Shown: positions 1-6,703 of the stretch, piece after piece
Position numbering within the stretch: the stretch's first letter is position 1
Layout of the letters: each line of letters opens with the position of its first letter
DNA from: Natronomonas sp.
GTDB lineage: Archaea; Halobacteriota; Halobacteria; Halobacteriales; Haloarculaceae
Reading direction: 5' to 3'
Assembly (NCBI GenBank): GCA_007121575.1
Contig: SKKJ01000239.1
Coordinates: 1-8,897, forward strand
Length of the DNA: 8,897 nucleotides
Program-made: the position numbers and the translations under genes
Notes under the pieces: generated by a model
Told to the model about the DNA's origin: nothing
Databases searched by the model: none
Seen by the model: the letters and a program-made list of their open reading frames with translations, nothing else

Positions 1-1056
1 GAACTCGACTTCACCGTCGATCGGTTCGAGGAAAAAGCGGAGATCTTCCGCGAGAAATCACACGTTGATTTCGCGCTGTTCGGTGCGATCACCGAAGAGA
101 ACGTCGGGACGGGGGATATCGAAGCGCTCGCCGAAGCGGGAGCGACCGCGTTTAAGACGTTCATGGCGACGAGTTTCGGCCCGCTGTTGATGTCTGATAA
201 AGGAGAGCTCTATCAGGCCTTCGAGGAGGTCGAGGCCGCCGATCGGCCGTTGTATATCCACGCCGAGGACGAGGAATACCTCGAGTTGTTTAAACGGCGA
301 GCGCTCGCCGAACACGGCGAGAGTATGAGGTCGTTTTTCGCGGCGCGGCCGAAGATCGCCGAGACGACCGCCGTCTCGGACGTGTTAGATATCGTCGCTG
401 ACACTGGAACCGAGACGGTCATCGTCCACACGACGACGGCGGAAGCGATCGACAGAACGCAGGCCGCAAAGGCCGCCGGTCAGCCGGTCTGGACCGAAGT
501 GACGCCGTATCACCTCGCGTTCAGCCAGTCAGATCTCGAGGAGATCGGCCCATACGGTATCGGAACACCGCCGGCCAGGGACGAAGCGAACCGCGAGGCG
601 CTTTGGGAACGCGTCGCCGACGAGAAGGTCGACCTGTTCGGTAGCGATCACGCGCCGCACCAACTCGAGGAGAAAGAGCGCCCGCCGACGGAAGTCGCAC
701 CCGGAATGCCACAGCTCGAAACGGCGCTTCCGTCGTTGCTCGATGCGGCCTCGCGTGGGCACCTCTCGCTATCGACGATCGCGAAGCTGTACGCCGAAGT
801 ACCGGCGCGAATTCACGGCCTGTATCCGAAGAAGGGGACGCTTCAGGTGGGCTCGGACGCGGATTTCGTCATCGTCGATTTGGACGCGGAGTGGACCGTC
901 GATGCCGAACAGTTCGCCTCGGCCGGCGAGTACAGCCCGTTCGATGGAATGACGCTCACCGGCCGGCCGATCGCGACCTACCAGCGTGGAGAGAAGATCG
1001 CCGAGGACATGGACGTGATCGGTGAATCGGGAGACGGGACGTTCCTGACCCGGTAG
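1..1056 (+). CDS. Cyclic amidohydrolase, hydantoinase/dihydroorotase class (5' partial)
   Basis: This is a zinc-dependent ring-opening amidohydrolase that would cleave a cyclic ureide or amide to an N-carbamoyl acid in the cytoplasm. The frame is open from base 1, so the gene begins upstream; 351 residues are visible and roughly the first 100, including the HxH metal motif, are missing. Numbering from base 1, K52 in 'AFKTFM' is the expected carboxylated bridging lysine, H87 ('YIHAED') and H143 ('VHTTT') are expected zinc ligands, and D216 in 'GSDHAPH' is the catalytic Asp. 'GSDHAPHQLEEK' fits the second dihydroorotase-class signature. The C-terminal part ('KGTLQVGSDAD', 'YSPFDGM..TG.P') resembles L-hydantoinases as I remember them. 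Spacing between these residues almost matches that of the next gene, so the two are paralogues and both look active. The ATG at 163 lies after K52 and cannot be the start. The stop is TAG at 1054-1056. Class is confident, substrate is unknown. Confidence 0.88.
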   Translation, partial: ELDFTVDRFEEKAEIFREKSHVDFALFGAITEENVGTGDIEALAEAGATAFKTFMATSFGPLLMSDKGELYQAFEEVEAADRPLYIHAEDEEYLELFKRRALAEHGESMRSFFAARPKIAETTAVSDVLDIVADTGTETVIVHTTTAEAIDRTQAAKAAGQPVWTEVTPYHLAFSQSDLEEIGPYGIGTPPARDEANREALWERVADEKVDLFGSDHAPHQLEEKERPPTEVAPGMPQLETALPSLLDAASRGHLSLSTIAKLYAEVPARIHGLYPKKGTLQVGSDADFVIVDLDAEWTVDAEQFASAGEYSPFDGMTLTGRPIATYQRGEKIAEDMDVIGESGDGTFLTR

Positions 1057-1106
1057 CATCGAGGAGGTACACAACGGACGAAAACGGGGATACGCGGGGA
1101 AACTCC

Positions 1107-1116
1107 AAACATACAT
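1107..1116 (+). promoter_or_regulatory. Possible TATA box of the second amidohydrolase gene
   Basis: The A/T-rich stretch 'aaacatacat' is centred about 28 bases before the ATG at 1141, the position expected for an archaeal TATA box driving a leaderless mRNA. No Shine-Dalgarno sequence lies close to the ATG. It is a weak match to a TTTAWA-type box. Confidence 0.35.
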
Positions 1117-1140
1117 CTACGCGCGGTCTGATGTCCCGAT

Positions 1141-2547
1141 ATGGTGTTCGACAGCAAATTCGAGAACGGACGCGTCGTGACCCCGGACGGCGTCCAGACC
1201 GACGTCTCGATCGGGGTATCGGACGGTACCATCGCAGCGGTCGGGGAACCCGCAGAGCTCGGCTCCGCGGACCGCGTGATCGATCTCGACGGACAGTATC
1301 TGCTTCCGGGCGTCATCGACTGTCACGTCCACGTTCGTGAGCCGGGGTACGAACACAAAGAGGACTGGTCGACGGCGACGGCCGCCGCGGCCGCCGGCGG
1401 GGTTACCACCCTCATCGCGATGCCGAACACGGACCCGATGATCGACTCGCCGGAAACGATCGAGCAGGTGTTCGAAATCGCCGACGGAAGCGCACACGTG
1501 GACTTTCAGTCCTACGCGGTCTTGACATCGGACAACTACGATCAAGTCGAGCCGCTGGCCGAAGCCGGCGTCGCGGGGTTCAAGGTCTTTTTGGGAACCA
1601 CGTTCGGTGAGATCGAACCGCCGGATGACGGAGAGTTGTACGCGGCGATGCAGGACGCTGCGGCGGCAAAGAGACGGATCGGCTTCCACGAGGAGAACGA
1701 CGAGATCCTCAAACACTTCGAAGCGAAGTTCAAAGCGGAAGGCCACAACGATCCGATCGCGCACTCACACTCGCGGCCGGTCGTCGCCGAGGCCGAAGCG
1801 GTCTCTCGGATCATGCTCTTGGCGGATCACGCCGAGTGCCCGGTGCACATGTTCCATCTCTCGTCGGGAACGGGCGCAGAGCTCGTCGTTCGCGGCAAAG
1901 AAGACGGCGTGAACGTCACCGCCGAGACGTGTCCGCACTACCTGTGGTTCACCGAGGAAGTCATGAACGAGAAAGGGAACGTGGCGCGCGTCCAACCACC
2001 GATCAGAAACGCCGACGAAAGAGAGCGCCTCTGGGAGACGGGGATATACGGCGGCGGGGTCGACTGTATCGCGACGGACCACGCGCCACACACGGACGAA
2101 GAGAAGAACATCGGCGATCCGTTCGATGACACGTGGAAGAGCATCTCCGGGTTCGTCGGACTCGAATCGGAGGTTGGCGCGATGGCGACGTTCGCCTCTG
2201 AAGGTCGCATCTCACTCGAGCAGTGGGCGTACATGCACAGCACCCGACCGGCGCAGATCTGGGGACTGTACCCGCAGAAAGGTTCCTTACAGGTCGGTAC
2301 CGACGCCGACTTCACGATCGTCGATCCCGACACCGAGTGGGTCGCGAAGAAAGAAGACCTCCGTTCGAAGAGCAAGACGACGCCGTTCAACGACGAGGAG
2401 TTCGTCGGCAAGCCGACGATGACCGTCGTCCGTGGTGCGGTGACCTACGAAGACGGAGAGATTCAGGTCGAGGAAGGTTTCGGTGAGGTCGTTCTGGCGG
2501 GCGATACGACATCGAACGCGAAGCCGCGGGGCGGACCCGGAAACTGA
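1141..2547 (+). CDS. Cyclic amidohydrolase, dihydroorotase/allantoinase/hydantoinase class
   Basis: This is a complete 468-residue, normal-length member of the TIM-barrel amidohydrolases that open cyclic ureides using two zinc ions. All active-site elements are visible: 'DCHVHVREPG' with H62 and H64 as metal ligands, K148 in 'GFKVFL' as the carboxylated lysine, H183 in 'GFHEEN', H239 in 'HLSSGTGAE' and D313 in 'ATDHAPH'. The last motif continues as 'TDEEK', fitting the second dihydroorotase-class signature. R66 in the HxHxR motif is typical of dihydroorotases, where it binds the substrate carboxylate; hydantoinases and allantoinases I recall often differ here. This points to a carboxylated substrate but does not prove it. 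The ATG is chosen because the N-terminal beta-sandwich ('NGRVVTPDG') begins just after it and a TATA-like box lies 28 bases upstream. It follows its paralogue after 84 bases. A biosynthetic PyrC role is possible but less likely beside a carbamoylase. Confidence 0.92.
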   Translation: MVFDSKFENGRVVTPDGVQTDVSIGVSDGTIAAVGEPAELGSADRVIDLDGQYLLPGVIDCHVHVREPGYEHKEDWSTATAAAAAGGVTTLIAMPNTDPMIDSPETIEQVFEIADGSAHVDFQSYAVLTSDNYDQVEPLAEAGVAGFKVFLGTTFGEIEPPDDGELYAAMQDAAAAKRRIGFHEENDEILKHFEAKFKAEGHNDPIAHSHSRPVVAEAEAVSRIMLLADHAECPVHMFHLSSGTGAELVVRGKEDGVNVTAETCPHYLWFTEEVMNEKGNVARVQPPIRNADERERLWETGIYGGGVDCIATDHAPHTDEEKNIGDPFDDTWKSISGFVGLESEVGAMATFASEGRISLEQWAYMHSTRPAQIWGLYPQKGSLQVGTDADFTIVDPDTEWVAKKEDLRSKSKTTPFNDEEFVGKPTMTVVRGAVTYEDGEIQVEEGFGEVVLAGDTTSNAKPRGGPGN

Positions 2548-2603
2548 TCGGCCGGCGAGACGAGTCCACACGGACAGGCAGCTCTTGAGCAAGCGGAACA
2601 TAG

Positions 2604-2610
2604 CTTTTTA
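2604..2610 (+). promoter_or_regulatory. Probable TATA box of the CapA-family gene
   Basis: 'ctttttA' (T5 followed by A) is centred about 28 bases before the ATG at 2635, in the 87-base gap after the amidohydrolase stop. This is a good position and composition for a haloarchaeal leaderless promoter. The same T run could also help end transcription from upstream. Confidence 0.45.
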
Positions 2611-2634
2611 CGCTCCGACCGCGACGCGTTTTTC

Positions 2635-4005
2635 ATGGGACTTTCAGTCGCCTTATCCGGAGACGCGATCCTCAACCGCCGAATCTCGACGTGCGAAGAT
2701 CCGGGATTCAGATACCTGATGGAACGCTTCCAAGACGCCGACATCGGGTTCACCCATCTCGAAACCCTGTTTCACGACTACGAGGATCCCGAAGTATACC
2801 CCGCAGCGGAGGCGGGCGGGACGTGGATGCGCACCGCGCCGGAGCTCGTCGACGAGCTGACGTGGGCGGGATTCAACATGGTGTCGCACGCTTCGAACCA
2901 CGCGCTCGATTACTCGTACGGCGCGCTCGAAACGACGTGGGAGACGCTCGATGAAGAAGGCATCACTCACGCCGGAACGGGTCGAAACCTCGCCGAAGCG
3001 CGAACGCCGACCTATCGAGAGACGTCGGGCGGCAGGGTCGGACTCGTCTCGATGACGACCTCCTATACGCGGTGGAGCAAAGCCGGCGAGGCCCGACGCG
3101 ACATGCAAGGACGACCGGGAACGAACACGCTCGAGACGCACTATGCGGCGAGTCCGGAGTACATCGAGATCATCAAAGATCTGGCGCTGACCGCCGGACA
3201 TTGGATCACGCCCGGCGGCGAGGGCGAGTGGCTGCTCAATCCGCCGGGGATCCACAACACGATATTCCGGTTCATCGAGGACGAAACCGTCGAGGGGATG
3301 CAGCGGGTCGTGGACGAAGCCGACCGGGACGGAAACCTTCGTGCGGTCGCCGAATCGGACCGACAGGCCGACATCACCATCGCGCACGTCCACACGCACG
3401 AGTGGGACACCGACGGCGATCTGAGCGATCCCGCGCCGTTTTTACCCCCGTTCGCCAGAGAGTGCGTCGACGCCGGAGCCGACATCGTCGTCTGTCAGGG
3501 GAGTCATGCACCGCTTCGCGGCATCGAAGCGTACGAAGGGTCGATCATCTTCTACGACCCGGGTGATTTCTTCATGATGAGCGACACCGTCGAGCGGTTG
3601 CCCGCACGGTTTTACGACCGATACGGGGCAGGTCCCGACACGCACCCCGCAGAGGGCATGCCCGGTGAGGCCTTCGCGGCCCGCGGCGTCTCGAGTATGT
3701 TTAGCGAGGACGAAGACTCCGATTCCGACTACGGCGACAGGGTCGAAAGTCCGCCGGGCGGATACTTCTCCGGCCGCGTGATCGGCAATCTCGTTCCCGT
3801 CTGTGAGTTCGACGACGACCTATCGCTTTCGAGCATCGAACTCCATCCGGGCTATCTCCGCGACTCCCCGACGATATATAAAGGCGTCCCGACGCGAGCG
3901 ACCGGCGAGAAGGCACGCGATATCATCGAATACGTCGACGAACTGTCCGAACCGTTCGGGACATCGATCTCGTTCGAAGACGGCGTCGGACGCGTCGAGT
4001 TGTAA
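2635..4005 (+). CDS. CapA/PgsA-family metallophosphatase-like protein, soluble
   Basis: This 456-residue protein belongs to the CapA (PGA_cap) family, a branch of the calcineurin-like metallophosphatase fold named after poly-gamma-glutamate capsule synthesis. Family motifs in order: 'SGDAILNR' (D10), 'THLET' (H41, E43, where many members have NLE), 'ASNHALDY' (N88, H89, D92), 'GTGRNLAEA', 'HVHTHEW' (H251, H253, H255, E256), and 'GSHAPLRG' (H291) followed by 'IIFYDPGDFF'. The first GD motif begins only eight residues from the ATG, with no signal peptide or membrane anchor, so the protein should be cytoplasmic, unlike capsule-linked PgsA. It is longer than most family members I know; an acidic Ser/Asp/Glu stretch near residues 355-370 accounts for some of this. 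It sits between the ring-opening amidohydrolases and the carbamoylase, with no other capsule genes in view. That suggests an enzymatic step on a carbamoyl or amide intermediate, or phosphoester chemistry; this is inference. Family confident, reaction unknown. Confidence 0.85.
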   Translation: MGLSVALSGDAILNRRISTCEDPGFRYLMERFQDADIGFTHLETLFHDYEDPEVYPAAEAGGTWMRTAPELVDELTWAGFNMVSHASNHALDYSYGALETTWETLDEEGITHAGTGRNLAEARTPTYRETSGGRVGLVSMTTSYTRWSKAGEARRDMQGRPGTNTLETHYAASPEYIEIIKDLALTAGHWITPGGEGEWLLNPPGIHNTIFRFIEDETVEGMQRVVDEADRDGNLRAVAESDRQADITIAHVHTHEWDTDGDLSDPAPFLPPFARECVDAGADIVVCQGSHAPLRGIEAYEGSIIFYDPGDFFMMSDTVERLPARFYDRYGAGPDTHPAEGMPGEAFAARGVSSMFSEDEDSDSDYGDRVESPPGGYFSGRVIGNLVPVCEFDDDLSLSSIELHPGYLRDSPTIYKGVPTRATGEKARDIIEYVDELSEPFGTSISFEDGVGRVEL

Positions 4006-4048
4006 TCTCGATACTCGAATTTCGCCGAGAGCGAAGACTGACGCACAA

Positions 4049-4058
4049 CCTTTTGGTT
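4049..4058 (+). promoter_or_regulatory. Possible TATA box of the carbamoylase gene
   Basis: 'ccttttggtt' is centred about 28 bases before the ATG at 4082, inside the 76-base gap after the CapA-family stop. The position is right for a leaderless haloarchaeal promoter, but the box is interrupted by GG. Confidence 0.35.
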
Positions 4059-4081
4059 TCGAGCGCCGATACCCCGCTCAT

Positions 4082-5317
4082 ATGCGTTTAACACTCGATC
4101 GAGACAGGTTCGTCGAGACGATGAAAGCACAGGCTCAGATCGGCGGTACAGCGGGTGGCGGGCTTCACCGACTCGCGCTTTCCGATGCGGACAAACAGGT
4201 CCGAGATTGGTTTCTCGAACAGTTGGAGGCGGCGGACCTCTCGGTTCGTATCGACGAGTTCGGCAACATGTTCGGCCGACGCGAGGGGACGGATCCGAAT
4301 GCCGCGCCCGTGCTGATCGGCTCGCATCTCGACTCGCAACCGTACGGTGGGATATACGACGGACCGTTGGGCGTGATCAGCGCGCTCGAGTGTATCAGGA
4401 CGCTCGACGACGAGGGGATCGAGACGAAACATCCGATCGAGATCGTCAACTGGACGAACGAGGAGGGATCGCGATTTCAACCGGCGATGCAAGGAAGCGG
4501 CGTGTGGGCCGGCGTCCACGATCTCGACGAAGAGTACGCCAAAACGGATACCGATGGTGAGACGTTCGAAGCCGAACTCGAACGCATTGGATACAAAGGC
4601 GATCACCCAGCCGAACCACACGAAGCGTACGAAGCCTACCTCGAATTGCACGTCGAACAAGGCCCGTATCTCGAACGTGCTGGGAAAGACGTCGGCATCG
4701 TCACCGGTGTCGTCGGCTTCAGTTGGGGAGAGATAACCTACCACGGGGAAGCGGATCACTCCGGGCCGACGCCGATGGATTCCCGATCCGACGCGCTCGT
4801 CGCGGCGGCGGAGACGATCGGCGAGATTCGAGCGATTCCCGGAGAACTTGGCGAGCGAACCGTCGGGACGACGGGTTATATCGATGCGAAGCCGAACTCG
4901 ATCAACGTCATTCCGGAGGAAGTCACGTTCACGTGGGATTTCAGAGATCCGGAAGACGAGGTCGTCGAGCGGGCGGTCAATCGTGTGCTCAAGGAGGCGG
5001 AAGCCGCCGCCGAGCGCGAAGGAGTCGAATGGGAGTACGAAGAGCGAATGCGGGCATCCAGCGTCGAATTCGCGGATCGGTGTGTGGACGCGGTTGAACG
5101 CGCCGCGGCTGATCTCGGCTATGACGGGATGCGCCTCGTCAGTGGTGCCGGCCACGACGCGACGCACATGGCAGAGGTCTGTGACACCTCGATGGTATTC
5201 GCCGTCAGCGAGGGCGGCAAAAGCCACAACGAAGCCGAGTACACGAGCTGGGACGACTGTTATGCGGCCGCGAACACGATCGCCAACGCCGCCGTGGAGT
5301 TGGCGGAATGTGAGTAG
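4082..5317 (+). CDS. Zn-dependent N-carbamoyl-L-amino-acid hydrolase (M20 family; HyuC/AllC/beta-ureidopropionase type)
   Basis: This 411-residue enzyme removes the carbamoyl group from N-carbamoyl amino acids (or a related ureido acid such as allantoate), releasing the amine, CO2 and ammonia. It has the M20 two-metal site: H82 in 'HLDSQPYGG', D93 in 'YDGPLGV', E127 (general base) and E128 (ligand) in 'TNEEGSRF', H190 in 'ELHVEQGPYLE', and H382 in 'KSHNEAEYT'. H226 in 'ADHSGPTPM' and H358 in 'GAGHDA' match conserved residues of the dimerisation-domain and substrate-pocket regions. Length and motif order are those of HyuC/AllC. The ATG at 4082 is chosen because homology begins there ('VETMKAQAQIGGTAGGGLHR') and a T-rich box lies 28 bases upstream; the same frame is open further upstream, to an ATG at 3803, but only as a shadow of the CapA gene. 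With the amidohydrolases it forms a hydantoinase-carbamoylase pair. HyuC-like activity is preferred over AllC, though substrate cannot be set from sequence. Confidence 0.9.
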   Translation: MRLTLDRDRFVETMKAQAQIGGTAGGGLHRLALSDADKQVRDWFLEQLEAADLSVRIDEFGNMFGRREGTDPNAAPVLIGSHLDSQPYGGIYDGPLGVISALECIRTLDDEGIETKHPIEIVNWTNEEGSRFQPAMQGSGVWAGVHDLDEEYAKTDTDGETFEAELERIGYKGDHPAEPHEAYEAYLELHVEQGPYLERAGKDVGIVTGVVGFSWGEITYHGEADHSGPTPMDSRSDALVAAAETIGEIRAIPGELGERTVGTTGYIDAKPNSINVIPEEVTFTWDFRDPEDEVVERAVNRVLKEAEAAAEREGVEWEYEERMRASSVEFADRCVDAVERAAADLGYDGMRLVSGAGHDATHMAEVCDTSMVFAVSEGGKSHNEAEYTSWDDCYAAANTIANAAVELAECE

Positions 5318-5336
5318 CGTTCACCCGGCAGAACAC

Positions 5337-5343
5337 TGATTAG
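5337..5343 (+). promoter_or_regulatory. Weak TATA-like box before the CMD-family gene
   Basis: 'tgattag' is centred about 25 bases before the ATG at 5365 in a 47-base gap. The match is weak, so this gene may instead be read through from the carbamoylase gene. Confidence 0.22.
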
Positions 5344-5364
5344 CCCCCGATTCGGTGTGTTCGT

Positions 5365-5919
5365 ATGGCTGGATCAGACCGTATACAATACCATACGACC
5401 CGTGAGACGGTGCCGGAAGGGGGTCGAGAGTACTTCGATTCGATCGAAGAAAGCCGCGGCCGCGTCAGAGGGCCGTTTTCGGTGCTGTTGAACAGCCCCG
5501 AACTCGCCGGACGGATCGGTCACGTCGGCGCGTACGTTCGGTTCGAAAGCGAACTACCCGACGACGAGCGAGAGCTCGCGATTTTGACGACGGCGCGGGC
5601 GTTCGACTGCGCGTTCGAGTGGGCAGCACACGTGCCGATTGCCAGAGACGCCGGCCTCAGCGAGTCGACGATCGACGTCGTCGCCGAGTCGAAACCGGCG
5701 GACGAACTCGAAGGGAACGAACGAATCATCGTCGAATACGGACGCGAGTTGTTCGGCGACCGCCGCGTATCCGATGAAACATACGAGGCCGCGTTCGAAC
5801 GGTTCGGCGAATCGGGCGTCACAGAGCTCACTGCCACGATGGGGTATTACTCGATGATCGCCTGCGTGCTGAACGCGTTCGAAGTGTTTCCGGGGACGGA
5901 CCAGCCACGGCTTCCCTGA
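5365..5919 (+). CDS. Carboxymuconolactone decarboxylase (CMD) family protein
   Basis: This is a 184-residue small all-helical protein of the CMD/AhpD superfamily. The core signature is 'ELAILTTARAFDCAFEWAAH' at residues 70-89, where E85 and H89 match the conserved Glu and His of the CMD branch. The redox CxxC of AhpD peroxidases is absent (only C82 is near), so a thiol peroxidase role is unlikely. The N-terminal helix contains 'GPFSVLLNSPELAGRIG', typical of the broad single-domain subgroup widely annotated simply as CMD family. Members act as decarboxylases, isomerases or hydrolases on lactone-like or keto-acid substrates, but most are uncharacterised. It lies 47 bases after the carbamoylase on the same strand and may handle a downstream carbon-skeleton intermediate; that is inference. 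The gap is short and its promoter signal is weak, which fits co-transcription. The ATG is well placed: homology to family N-termini starts within about 20 residues. Confidence 0.85.
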   Translation: MAGSDRIQYHTTRETVPEGGREYFDSIEESRGRVRGPFSVLLNSPELAGRIGHVGAYVRFESELPDDERELAILTTARAFDCAFEWAAHVPIARDAGLSESTIDVVAESKPADELEGNERIIVEYGRELFGDRRVSDETYEAAFERFGESGVTELTATMGYYSMIACVLNAFEVFPGTDQPRLP

Positions 5920-5953
5920 TTCGATCCCGGTTGAATCGCACACAGCTTTGGGC

Positions 5954-5974
5954 CCGATCGATTTTTCCCATCGG
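5954..5974 (+). promoter_or_regulatory. T-rich box, candidate TATA box of the MBL gene within a small inverted repeat
   Basis: 'atttttcc' at 5961-5968 is centred about 28 bases before the ATG at 5992, a good haloarchaeal TATA position. It is flanked by the inverted repeat 'ccgat' (5954-5958) and 'atcgg' (5970-5974), so the same site could act as a weak T-tract terminator for the upstream CMD gene. Confidence 0.4.
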
Positions 5975-5991
5975 CCGTCGTCTGTGGGTGT

Positions 5992-6621
5992 ATGCCAACC
6001 GAGCTCATAGACGGCGTCTACGATATCACGTGCCGGGAAGAACCGAGCGGTAAACGATATCGAGTCTTTCTGTTCACCGGAGAGGTACCGACGCTCTTCG
6101 ATGCCGGATTCGAATCGACGGCCGAGACGGTCTTCGACGCGATCGATCGAATCGGAACCGAGCCCGAACGGCTGGTTATCACACACGGCGACGGCGATCA
6201 CATCGATGGATTCGATGCGATCGTCGACCGGTACGACATCGAAACGTGGGTACCGAAGCAGACGGCGCTCGAAACGGAACACACGCCGGATCACCGCTAC
6301 GGAGACGGCGATCGAATCGGAGTGTTCGAGGCGGTACACGTCCCCGGCCACGAACCGGATAATCACGCATGGGTCGATGAATCCGAAGGGATCGCGGTAA
6401 TGGGCGATGCGGTTTCCGGAGCGGATCAACGCGGATTGCCGGCGGGGTACTTCCATCTCCCACCCGCAGTGTACTCACAGGACCTCAACGAAGCCGAATC
6501 GAGTCTCGAGCGGTTGCTCGAATACGAGTTCGATGTCGGGTTGGTCTATCACGGCTCGTCCGTCCTCGAAGACGCGCGTGCAAAGCTCGAACGCTACGTC
6601 AATTTCCCCGGGAAACCCTGA
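5992..6621 (+). CDS. Metallo-beta-lactamase-fold hydrolase with HxDxDH motif
   Basis: This is a 209-residue single-domain MBL-fold hydrolase, about the usual length for glyoxalase II-like members. The metal site is at 'THGDGDHIDG' with H65, D67, D69 and H70; the canonical motif is HxHxDH, so the second His is Asp here. Other ligands are present: H120 in 'VPGHEPDN', D139 in 'VMGDAVSG' and H187 in 'VYHGSSV'. The N-terminal strand pattern 'IDGVYDITCREEPSGKRYRVFLF' and 'LFDAG' is typical of the fold. The reaction is unknown; family members hydrolyse thioesters, lactones, phosphoesters or amides. A lactone or thioester would suit a catabolic cluster, but this is inference. It is the last + strand gene, 72 bases after the CMD gene, with its own T-rich promoter-like box and an ATG with no Shine-Dalgarno. 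It converges with the PrpD-family gene. Confidence 0.87.
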   Translation: MPTELIDGVYDITCREEPSGKRYRVFLFTGEVPTLFDAGFESTAETVFDAIDRIGTEPERLVITHGDGDHIDGFDAIVDRYDIETWVPKQTALETEHTPDHRYGDGDRIGVFEAVHVPGHEPDNHAWVDESEGIAVMGDAVSGADQRGLPAGYFHLPPAVYSQDLNEAESSLERLLEYEFDVGLVYHGSSVLEDARAKLERYVNFPGKP

Positions 6622-6672
6622 CGGAGCGGATCGATCGAACAGCAGCGCACGGACGCTTGAGAAGAACGGCGG

Positions 6673-6697
6673 TCGGTCTACAGAAAAAGCAGACCGA
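6673..6697. terminator. Hairpin with T5 run between convergent genes, possible terminator
   Basis: A perfect 7-base inverted repeat, 'tcggtct' (6673-6679) and 'agaccga' (6691-6697), encloses an 11-base loop. The loop holds an A5 run on the + strand (6685-6689), which reads as T5 on the - strand just after the PrpD-family stop. Archaeal termination depends on T tracts, so this best fits the end of the - strand transcript. It may also limit read-through from the MBL gene. It is a candidate only. Confidence 0.4.
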
Positions 6698-6703
6698 GGC
6701 GGT

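Noticed and set aside
163..165. ATG as the start of the first amidohydrolase
   Set aside because: The frame is open back to base 1 and encodes family sequence including the active-site lysine before this ATG.
1061..1068. Strong Shine-Dalgarno-like 'gaggaggt' just after the first stop codon
   Set aside because: No ATG, GTG or TTG with an open frame lies 5-12 bases downstream, and the next gene starts 72 bases away.
2843..2858. Perfect 16-base palindrome 'agctcgtcgacgagct'
   Set aside because: It lies inside the CapA gene and encodes Glu-Leu-Val-Asp-Glu-Leu with common codons; chance and codon preference explain it.
2653..3399. 248-codon open frame on the - strand opposite the CapA-family gene
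   Set aside because: It is an Arg/Val-rich shadow frame without motifs; the + strand has all CapA motifs in order.
2635..4005. Poly-gamma-glutamate capsule synthesis role from the CapA family name
   Set aside because: No capsule ligase or anchor genes are nearby, and the protein lacks a signal peptide or membrane segment.
3803..4081. Upstream ATG extending the carbamoylase by 93 codons
   Set aside because: The extension overlaps the end of the CapA gene and is Arg/Ser-rich with no homology; the family N-terminus begins at the ATG at 4082.
4088..5227. 379-codon open frame on the - strand opposite the carbamoylase gene
   Set aside because: It lacks any recognisable family motif, has shadow-like composition, and lies wholly antisense to a clear M20 enzyme. 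Long antisense frames are common in high-GC haloarchaeal DNA.
5554..6456. 300-codon open frame on the - strand across the CMD and MBL genes
   Set aside because: It spans two well-supported genes and their gap, has no family motif, and is Arg/Phe-rich as expected for a complementary frame.
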